The notes beneath the pieces were generated by a model that was given only the letters and a program-made list of their open reading frames with translations, had not been told where the DNA came from and searched no databases. The position numbers and the translations under genes are program-made. Shown here piece by piece: positions 43,554-50,106 of a stretch of 50,106 nt of DNA; position 1 is the first letter of the stretch; the number at the start of each line of letters is the position of its first letter. The stretch is from JAZSQT01 sp045538075 (GTDB lineage Bacteria > Chrysiogenota > Deferribacteres > Deferribacterales > Mucispirillaceae): NCBI GenBank assembly GCA_045538075.1, contig JAZSQT010000046.1, positions 1 through 50,106 on the forward strand, written 5' to 3'.

Positions 43554-44735
43554 TTGTTAAATTTAGATGAACAATTATCTCTAATTAAAAGAGGAACGGC
43601 TGAAATCATTTCAGAAGAGGATTTAATTGAAAAATTAAAGGAAGATAGACCTCTCACAATTAAAGCTGGTTTTGACCCTACAGCACCAGATTTACATTTA
43701 GGGCATACTGTAGTGTTACAAAAAATGAAACATTTTCAATCATTAGGTCATAATATAGTTTTTTTGATTGGAGATTTTACTGGTATGATAGGAGACCCCT
43801 CTGGGAAATCTGAAACGAGAAAACCTTTAACTAAAGAGCAAGTTCTTGTCAACGCCGAAACTTATAAAGAACAAGTATTCAAAATATTAGATCCGGAAAA
43901 AACTAAAGTAGTATTTAATAGCTCGTGGCTAAACGAATTAGGCACTAAAGGTGTTTTAGAATTAACAGCTAAAGCTACTGTTGCGAGAATTTTAGAAAGA
44001 GATGATTTCCAAAAAAGGTATCATGCAGGGCAACCAATCGGTATGCATGAGTTTATGTATCCTCTTATTCAAGGTTATGATTCAGTAGCATTAAAAGCCG
44101 ATGTTGAACTTGGTGGAACTGATCAAAAATTTAATTTGCTTGTGGGAAGAGATTTATTAAGAAGTTACGGTTATAAACCTCAAATAGCTATTACTATGCC
44201 AATAATTGAAGGTCTTGATGGTGTCCAAAAAATGAGTAAATCTCTCAATAATTACGTTGGTATATCTGAAAGCCCAGATGAAATGTTTGGTAAATTAATG
44301 TCTATTACAGACGATTTAATGTATCGTTATTACACTTTATTAAGTGATAAATCGTTATCAGAAATAGATAAAATGAAACAAGATATTGAAAATGGTAATT
44401 TTCACCCTATGGAAGCTAAAAAAAATCTTGCAGAAGAAATTATTGAACGTTATCACTCTAAAAATGATGCAGTAATAGCAAGAGAAAATTTTGAAAAAGT
44501 GTTTTCAAGGAAAGAAAATCCAGAAGATATGATAGAATTTAATGGAAGTGGAAAGCAACTTCTTGATATAATCTTATCGCTTAACTTTGCTACGTCTAAA
44601 ACAGACGCCAGACGCCTTGCAGAGCAAGGAGGAGTATATTTTAATGGTGAAAGAGTTTCAGACATTACGTTTGTGCCACTCAATACGGGAGTGCTTAAGG
44701 TAGGCAAACGTAAATTTGCAAAGATAATTATATAG
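43554..44735 (+). CDS. tyrS: Tyrosyl-tRNA synthetase
   Basis: 393 residues. Class I signature HLGHTV (HIGH), AGFDPTAPDLHLGH, GGTDQKFNLLVGRD and KMSKS (VQKMSKSLNN), then a C-terminal S4 RNA-binding domain (TSKTDARRLAEQGGVYFNGERV). It has the TyrZ/TyrRS-2 style found in many anaerobes. It starts at TTG 43554 with a weak Shine-Dalgarno; no in-frame ATG fits better. Confidence 0.95.
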   Translation: MLNLDEQLSLIKRGTAEIISEEDLIEKLKEDRPLTIKAGFDPTAPDLHLGHTVVLQKMKHFQSLGHNIVFLIGDFTGMIGDPSGKSETRKPLTKEQVLVNAETYKEQVFKILDPEKTKVVFNSSWLNELGTKGVLELTAKATVARILERDDFQKRYHAGQPIGMHEFMYPLIQGYDSVALKADVELGGTDQKFNLLVGRDLLRSYGYKPQIAITMPIIEGLDGVQKMSKSLNNYVGISESPDEMFGKLMSITDDLMYRYYTLLSDKSLSEIDKMKQDIENGNFHPMEAKKNLAEEIIERYHSKNDAVIARENFEKVFSRKENPEDMIEFNGSGKQLLDIILSLNFATSKTDARRLAEQGGVYFNGERVSDITFVPLNTGVLKVGKRKFAKIII

Positions 44736-44760
44736 ATGGCACGGTTTAAAGGAGGCGAAA

Positions 44761-46020
44761 GTGTCTATAGTTAAGCCTTTTAAAGGCGTAAAGTATAATT
44801 TAGAAAATGTTCTTTTAAAACAGGTTATTGCACCACCTTACGATGTTATATCTCCAGAAATGAGAGAAAATCTTATTCAACGTTCTCCATATAATGTAGT
44901 TCAAATAGATTTACCTGTTGGTGGTGATGATAGGTATGATAATGCTGGCGAGCAATATAGAAACTGGGTCAAAGAAGGTATCCTTGTTAAAGAAGAACAG
45001 CCAACATTTTATCTTTATGAACAAGTTTATGAGTTTGGTGAAAAACAATACGTTAGATCAGGTTTTATAGGAGCTCTTAAACTTTCAGAATTTGGCAAGG
45101 GAAAAGTATTCCCTCATGAAAGGACATTATCTGGTCCTAAACAAGATAGATATGAATTAATGAAAGCAAGTAAGGCTAATTTTTCTCAAATTTTTGGACT
45201 TTATCAAGATGGAGAAAACTTACTTGATACTGTTTTTAATGAAATCAAAAAAACTATGCCAGCAGCAAGTGCAGTTGATGATGAAAATATTAAACATTCA
45301 GTTTGGTTAATTAATAAACCAGAGAATATCGAGTATATTCAAAATTTTATGAAAGATAAATCTATCTATATTGCTGACGGTCATCATCGTTACGAAACAG
45401 CTATTAGGTATCGTGATACTATGAGAATGTTAAATGGTGATACAAGCGATGATCTTAAACCATACGATTACGTTATGATGATGTTTATTAATTTTCAAGA
45501 TAAGGGTCTTAAAGTATTTCCTACTCATAGAGTAATTGATGTTGACGAAAACTTTAAAGATAGTGTTATATTAGACGGACTAAAATCATCTTTTGATTAC
45601 GTTAAACTTAATGATAAAGATGATATTAATATCTTTATGAATGATACTGCAAACCAAACAGGTTGTTGGGTATTTAAAGGTATGCAAGGAAATTACGGCA
45701 TGAAAATCATAAATGAAGCTGTAGAAGGCTTGCATCCAGTATATAGAAAAGTTGATACTTATCTTCTTGAAGACCTTGTATTAAAATCACATCTTGGATT
45801 TAGCGAAGAAAAATTACTTGCTAAAGATGGTATCCATTTTATGCAAACTTTTGATGAAATATCTAATTATATGCAGAATAATCCATCTATTGCTTTTATT
45901 CTTCATGCAGAAGATATGGAAACTATAAGAGAAGTTTCTGAAAGTGGTTTAGTAATGCCTCAAAAATCAACGTATTTCTATCCAAAATTAGCAACAGGAT
46001 TAATTTTTAACGATTTATAA
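44761..46020 (+). CDS. DUF1015 family protein
   Basis: 419 residues. The N-terminus IVKPFKGVKYN...VIAPPYDVISPEMRE, VFPHERTLSGPKQDRYELMKA and the central ADGHHRYETAIRY are DUF1015 hallmarks. The function is not established. The invariant His/Asp residues suggest an enzyme. The GTG start sits 7 nt after AAAGGAGG, and the gene closes the forward block. Confidence 0.88.
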   Translation: MSIVKPFKGVKYNLENVLLKQVIAPPYDVISPEMRENLIQRSPYNVVQIDLPVGGDDRYDNAGEQYRNWVKEGILVKEEQPTFYLYEQVYEFGEKQYVRSGFIGALKLSEFGKGKVFPHERTLSGPKQDRYELMKASKANFSQIFGLYQDGENLLDTVFNEIKKTMPAASAVDDENIKHSVWLINKPENIEYIQNFMKDKSIYIADGHHRYETAIRYRDTMRMLNGDTSDDLKPYDYVMMMFINFQDKGLKVFPTHRVIDVDENFKDSVILDGLKSSFDYVKLNDKDDINIFMNDTANQTGCWVFKGMQGNYGMKIINEAVEGLHPVYRKVDTYLLEDLVLKSHLGFSEEKLLAKDGIHFMQTFDEISNYMQNNPSIAFILHAEDMETIREVSESGLVMPQKSTYFYPKLATGLIFNDL

Positions 46021-46024
46021 TAAT

Positions 46025-46061
46025 AAAAAAGCCACCAACTTTTATAGTAGGTGGCTTTTTT
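46025..46061. terminator. Bidirectional terminator between the DUF1015 gene and yyaL
   Basis: A 12-bp stem AAAAAAGCCACC/GGTGGCTTTTTT with a 13-nt loop. The terminal T tract is present on both strands and it separates two convergent genes. Confidence 0.93.
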
Positions 46062-46069
46062 ATATAATA

Positions 46070-47776
46070 TTATAAATACGTTTTTAATATAGTTGGGTGT
46101 CCAGTAGGAAAACGCATTGCTCTATCTTTTGCAAAGTCTTTATATTTATTACTTATTTCTCCTCTAAATAAATGACTATACTTAGTTCTTAAATAAAAGT
46201 ATAGTGATAATGGATTTTCTTTATCATCGTCAAAAGAGTCAAGAATAGTTTTATCAACATTTAAATACGGTATTCCATCTTTAATAAATGTTTTATCTAT
46301 TTCATCAGCTATACCTTGAATAATTATTGCTAATTCTTTTTCTCTCGTTATTTCAAAAAAATTAATAGCTGCTTCTAAATAATATACGTGATCCTCTAAT
46401 GAGCTATAATCAAATAATTTTCCGTGATAAGAGCATCTATATACTTTGTTATTATCTACAGCTAAATATCTGATTTTTTGAAAAAGTGATGAAGCTTGAT
46501 TTAAATACCATTCATCACTTGAAACTTGAAAACAAGTTAATAATGTTGTTACAAACATAAAATTATATCCAGATATAATTTTATTATCTTTTATAGGTGG
46601 TATTTTTACAGATGAAATGCGATTTGCTAATTTATCTAATGTAGGTTGCATTGCTGCAACTTTTATATACTCATGGCTTTTTAAATATATAACGCCATTT
46701 TCAATTCCAGCATCATTAGGAAAATTCTTTAATTCACCATCACTTAATACAGAAAAATCTCTATCTGTAACTTTATAATAATATCCTTCAACAAGGTTTC
46801 CATTATTATTTAAACTATCTGCATCAATAGAATTTAATATACCGTATTCAGTCATTAGATTATTTATAACGTAATCAATTCCTTTTTTTGCAGTAATTAA
46901 ATATGCGTTATTTTCAGTTTTTTCATACATTTTTAATAAAAATAAAGGAATTTGAGCATTATCTGTTAATAGTTTTTCAAAATGAGGTGTAAGCCATTTT
47001 CTATCAACAGTATATCTAAAAAAACCTCCAAAAATATGGTCGCTAATAGCAGAAGTAATTAATTTATTTGCAGTTGTTACTAAAAAATTATAAATTTCTT
47101 CATCTTTATCCATTAATTCATAAAGATAAAGTAATGCTGGAATATTAGGAAATTTAGCACCTTGTCTAAAGCCTCCATACTCATAATCTAATATTTTTTT
47201 AAATTCTGTAATTTGGTATAATTTTTCTTCATCTTCTAATAAATTTTTATCAATATTAACTTCATAAAAAGATTTTAGAAAATCTTTTCTAACTTTTATA
47301 ACTCGTTCTATTTCACTATATGAATTATTATATATTTTTATAATATTTTCTAAAATCATCTGAAAAGACGGTTTATCTGGGCTTGGATTTTTAGGATAAT
47401 AAGTGCCTGCAAAAAAAGGTTCTTTATCTGGGGTAATAAAAACACTTAAAGGCCAACCACCAGCTTCTCCCATAGATTGCAAGTAAAATTGGTATTCTTT
47501 GTCTATATCTGGCATTTCATCTTTATCTACTTTTACTGGTATAAAATTATCATTTAAAATTTTTGCTATACTTTCGTCAGAAAAAGATTCTTTTTCCATA
47601 ACTTTACACCAATGACAACTTGCATAACCAGAACTAAGAAAAATAGGGCGATTAAGTTTTTTTGCTAATTCAAAAGTTTCATCACACCAAGTTTGCCAAG
47701 CTACTGGATTTTCTCCATGTAATTTTAAATATATTGAATCTGCATTTTTTAATTTATTTTCAATAACTTCAGACAT
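46070..47776 (-). CDS. YyaL-type thioredoxin-domain protein (DUF255)
   Basis: 568 residues. The N-terminal DUF255 thioredoxin-like domain has NPVAWQTWCDETFELAKKLNRPIFLSSGYASCHWCKVMEKESF, with Cys54 and Cys57 (CHWC), and VKVDKDEMPDIDKEY. SMGEAGGWPLSVFITPDKEPFFAGTYYP completes it. The rest resembles the six-hairpin (AGE/mannosidase-like) fold. It is about 100 residues shorter than the usual 650-690, with a reduced C-terminal half. Function unknown; family members act as predicted oxidoreductases. Shine-Dalgarno AGGAAT. Confidence 0.87.
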   Translation of the reverse strand: MSEVIENKLKNADSIYLKLHGENPVAWQTWCDETFELAKKLNRPIFLSSGYASCHWCKVMEKESFSDESIAKILNDNFIPVKVDKDEMPDIDKEYQFYLQSMGEAGGWPLSVFITPDKEPFFAGTYYPKNPSPDKPSFQMILENIIKIYNNSYSEIERVIKVRKDFLKSFYEVNIDKNLLEDEEKLYQITEFKKILDYEYGGFRQGAKFPNIPALLYLYELMDKDEEIYNFLVTTANKLITSAISDHIFGGFFRYTVDRKWLTPHFEKLLTDNAQIPLFLLKMYEKTENNAYLITAKKGIDYVINNLMTEYGILNSIDADSLNNNGNLVEGYYYKVTDRDFSVLSDGELKNFPNDAGIENGVIYLKSHEYIKVAAMQPTLDKLANRISSVKIPPIKDNKIISGYNFMFVTTLLTCFQVSSDEWYLNQASSLFQKIRYLAVDNNKVYRCSYHGKLFDYSSLEDHVYYLEAAINFFEITREKELAIIIQGIADEIDKTFIKDGIPYLNVDKTILDSFDDDKENPLSLYFYLRTKYSHLFRGEISNKYKDFAKDRAMRFPTGHPTILKTYL

Positions 47777-47839
47777 GTTTTATTCCTATTTATTTTTATT
47801 ATAATTAATCATAATTATTTTATAAACAAAATCAAGACC

Positions 47840-48010
47840 ATATAAATATTTATTATAAATTCTAAAAAATATTATCTCAAATTATAGATAATACTTTTTT
47901 AAATTAATAAATGATACAAAAATTTTAAGCCGAAATTTTAACAAAAATATAACAATTTCAGAACAGAAATTGAACCAAAACAATGAATATCTTTTCGTAA
48001 GTGTAGCAGA
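47840..48010. repeat. Dispersed intergenic element, copy B (upstream of yyaL)
   Basis: Blocks 47840-47900 and 47968-48010 match copy A (22352-22480). GTAAGTGTAGCA at 47997-48008 is identical. The gap between blocks is 42 nt longer than in copy A and contains AATTTC/GAAATT; at the corresponding place copy A has ATTG/CAAT, so a small stem may be kept with different bases. Confidence 0.6.
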
Positions 48011-48096
48011 ATCACGCTATAAATCTTATGTAAAAGTTTTTTATAAGTTAAAGAATAATATATAATGTATTACAATATTTATGTGAATTTATATAT

Positions 48097-48120
48097 AAAA
48101 AAGCCTGCATAAGCAGGCTT
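48097..48120 (-). terminator. nrdJ terminator
   Basis: An 8-bp stem AAGCCTGC/GCAGGCTT with a 4-nt loop. On the minus strand it is followed by a T-run, 30 nt after the nrdJ stop codon. Confidence 0.9.
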
Positions 48121-48149
48121 AAAAAAATATATCTTTAATATGATATTTA

Positions 48150-50106
48150 TTAACTACAGTGAGAATAACCACAAGAATGACATACATTACAGCCTTCAAC
48201 GTGTTCTATTGGCCCTCCACATTCAGGGCAAGCACCATTTGCAACTGTTCTTTTACTATCTTTCTTGTCCATTTTCTCTAATATAGAATCAACCGTTATT
48301 GTATCTTGTCTTATTACTTTAAAATCAATAGGACTATTAAGAGCAATCTCAAGGGCTTTACCAACTGCATCTGCACAAGAAAGAACTTGTTTATCTCCAA
48401 ATCCATATTTCATATGACAAGAAATTCCTTTAAGTTGTCTTACTATAAATTCTGGTTTAACTCCAGAACGAAGATTGAGAGACATAAGTCGTCCAATAGC
48501 TTCACATTGACTTTGAGCACAACCACCAGCTTTACCAATGCTAGTAAAAACTTCAAATACTTTACCTTCTTCATCTTGGTTTATAGTAACATACATCTTA
48601 CCACAGCCAGTTTGCATTTCCATAGTTTTACCAATTAAAACTGCTGGTCTTTCTTTTGGAGCATTTACTGATACTTCTTCTTTATTCTCTTCTTTTTCTT
48701 CAATTTTACCAATATTTAATACTTGGTCATTACGGCTACCATCTCTATATACGGTAATACCTTTACAACCTAAATCGTAAGCTAACATATAAGCATCTTC
48801 TATATCCTTTATGGTTGCTTCTTTTTCAAAGTTAATAGTCTTACTAACAGCATTATCTGTATATTTTTGAAAAGCTGCTTGCATTTTAACATGCCAAATA
48901 GGTTTTATTTCATGACTTGTAACAAAAACTTTTTTCCATTTATCTGGAACATTATCAATACCATGAGTGTTGCCATTATCAGCTAATTCATTCATAAGTT
49001 TATCTGAATAAAAACCTTCTTTTTTTGCTATATCAACGAAAATTGGATTAACTTCTGGAAGTTTATTGTTATCCATAACATTGCGATAGTAAGCAAGGGC
49101 AAAATATGGCTCAATACCACTTGATGCACCTGCAATAATAGATATTGTTCCAGTAGGAGCAATAGTAGTAACTGTAGCATTACGCATTGCTTTAAATCCC
49201 ATTGCAGGATATATACTTTTTTCAAAAGCTGGGAAACTACCTCTTTCTTCTGCTAACAACGATGACATTTCTCTCGCTTTATCTTGAATGAATTTCATAA
49301 CTTTTTCTGCTAAATTAATAGCTTCTTGACTATCATAAGCAATAGAAAGCATAACAAGCATATCAGCCCAACCCATTATACCTAAGCCTATTTTTCTGTT
49401 ACGTTTAGTCATTTTATCAATTTGTGGTATAGGGTAGTTATTCATTTCAATAACATTATCAAGAAAACGGACTGCAATTTTAATGGTATTTTCAAGACTA
49501 TCCCAATCTATTTCATTATTTTTAACGAATTTTGCAAGATTTATAGAACCAAGGTTACATGATTCATAGGGTAATAATGGTTGTTCTCCACATGGATTAG
49601 TGCTTTCCATTTCTCCTTCAGCTGGAGTAGGGTTAGCGTTATTAATCCTATCAAGAAAAATAATACCTGGATCTCCTCCTTCCCACGCAAGTCTAACCAT
49701 TTCATTAAATACTTTTCTTGCATTTAAAGAAGAAACTTTTTCTTTTGTTCTTGGTGTTAGTAAATCAAAATCTTTATTTTCCTTAACACTTTTCATAAAC
49801 TCTTCTGTAATACCTACAGAAAGGTTAAAATTAGTTAATTTAGTTTTATCTTCTTTTGCGTATATGAAATCCATAATATCTGGGTGATCTACACGTAAGA
49901 TACCCATATTTGCACCTCTACGCATACCACCTTGTTTAATTGTTTCTGTCGCTGCATCAAAAACAGACATAAAAGAAACTGGACCAGATGAAACGCCTTT
50001 AGTAGTTTTTACTACATCATCTTTAGGTCTTAAACGAGAGAATGAAAAACCAGTTCCACCACCAGATTTATGAATTAATGCTGTATGTTTTACTGATTCA
50101 AAAATA
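48150..50106 (-). CDS. nrdJ: Vitamin B12-dependent (class II) ribonucleotide reductase, 5' end outside the window
   Basis: At least 652 residues; the frame stays open to the window edge, so the N-terminus is missing. IHKSGGGTGFSFSRLRP, GGMRRGANMGILRVDHPDIMDF and NPCGEQPLLPYESCNLGSINLAKF (active-site Cys, Asn and Glu) identify the reductase barrel. TTIAPTGTISIIAGASSGIEPYFAL is the second conserved part. The C-terminus has a Cys-rich tail (CPECGGPIEHVEGCNVCHSCGYSHCS) typical of NrdJ. It makes deoxynucleotides with adenosylcobalamin and works with or without oxygen. Confidence 0.96.
   Translation of the reverse strand, partial: IFESVKHTALIHKSGGGTGFSFSRLRPKDDVVKTTKGVSSGPVSFMSVFDAATETIKQGGMRRGANMGILRVDHPDIMDFIYAKEDKTKLTNFNLSVGITEEFMKSVKENKDFDLLTPRTKEKVSSLNARKVFNEMVRLAWEGGDPGIIFLDRINNANPTPAEGEMESTNPCGEQPLLPYESCNLGSINLAKFVKNNEIDWDSLENTIKIAVRFLDNVIEMNNYPIPQIDKMTKRNRKIGLGIMGWADMLVMLSIAYDSQEAINLAEKVMKFIQDKAREMSSLLAEERGSFPAFEKSIYPAMGFKAMRNATVTTIAPTGTISIIAGASSGIEPYFALAYYRNVMDNNKLPEVNPIFVDIAKKEGFYSDKLMNELADNGNTHGIDNVPDKWKKVFVTSHEIKPIWHVKMQAAFQKYTDNAVSKTINFEKEATIKDIEDAYMLAYDLGCKGITVYRDGSRNDQVLNIGKIEEKEENKEEVSVNAPKERPAVLIGKTMEMQTGCGKMYVTINQDEEGKVFEVFTSIGKAGGCAQSQCEAIGRLMSLNLRSGVKPEFIVRQLKGISCHMKYGFGDKQVLSCADAVGKALEIALNSPIDFKVIRQDTITVDSILEKMDKKDSKRTVANGACPECGGPIEHVEGCNVCHSCGYSHCS

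Larger units (their letters stand above)
47777..48149. other. Intergenic region between nrdJ and yyaL
   Basis: About 370 nt with no ORF of note. It holds the yyaL leader, copy B of the dispersed element (47840-48010), a hairpin AATTTC/GAAATT inside it (47954-47971) and the nrdJ terminator (48097-48120). Confidence 0.7.

Noticed and set aside
48306..48638. Open frame on the plus strand inside nrdJ
   Set aside because: It is a shadow of the reductase gene in another frame, with no start signal and no family resemblance.
1..50106. tRNA or rRNA genes, insertion sequences, prophage
   Set aside because: No intergenic stretch shows tRNA arms, rRNA, transposase or phage genes; outside the array the window looks like ordinary chromosome.

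Overview
The window is about 50 kb of AT-rich bacterial chromosome (by eye roughly 28-30% G+C). It appears to come from an anaerobic, Gram-negative (diderm) bacterium. Outer-membrane and lipid A genes (bamA, skp, lpxD, fabZ, lpxA, lpxI, a FadL/OmpP1 porin) sit beside ThyX, a B12-dependent class II ribonucleotide reductase and LivHMGF. The gene set, gene neighbourhoods and base composition fit Deferribacterota (Mucispirillum/Deferribacter-like). That placement is inference; there is no rRNA here to prove it.

Layout. 1-953: the trailer half of a type V-A (Cas12a) CRISPR array whose leader and cas genes must lie upstream of the window. 954-1712: a gene-poor stretch with a 25-residue membrane-peptide ORF, an isolated Cas12a-handle-like motif and the htpG promoter under a perfect CIRCE operator. 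1713-6062: htpG, then a nicotinamidase/nicotinate phosphoribosyltransferase pair (NAD salvage). 6101-7351 (-): a FadL-type porin. 7513-8735: an unknown anchored protein and a Sel1-repeat protein. 8832-11389: birA, coaX and a RodZ-like protein. 11483-14163: a four-gene Fe-S operon whose first gene looks like a degenerate aspartate-semialdehyde dehydrogenase and whose second is a cysteine desulfurase homologue without its PLP lysine, followed by intact IscU and Nfu. 14202-20818 (-): pstC-pstA-pstB-phoU-phoB-phoR-pstS, with a Pho-box-like promoter. 20917-22314 (-): PepV-like dipeptidase. 22599-26369: single-chain purL with fused amidotransferase. 26441-29847: livHMGF. 30015-46020: a long forward block with rpmE, thyX, DUF1385, prfA, prmC, murA, hisG, bamA, skp, lpxD, fabZ, lpxA, a Gfo/Idh dehydrogenase, lpxI, prepilin peptidase, tyrS and a DUF1015 gene. 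46070-47776 (-): YyaL-type thioredoxin-domain protein. 48150-50106 (-): nrdJ, cut by the window edge.

How the genes fit together. The forward block joins translation (L31, RF1 and its methyltransferase, TyrRS) to envelope construction (MurA, BamA, Skp, lipid A acylation and UDP-diacylglucosamine hydrolysis). The Pst/PhoBR block is a complete phosphate-sensing and uptake unit. Many genes overlap by 1-20 nt and start with GTG or TTG, so translational coupling is common.

The most notable signals are: (1) the IscS homologue with Asn in place of the PLP lysine and several other PLP-pocket and substrate residues changed, inside an otherwise intact ISC operon; (2) the degenerate end of the Cas12a array, with a compensatory stem change, next to a tiny membrane peptide and a solitary handle-like motif; (3) a diverged intergenic element present upstream of both pepV and yyaL.
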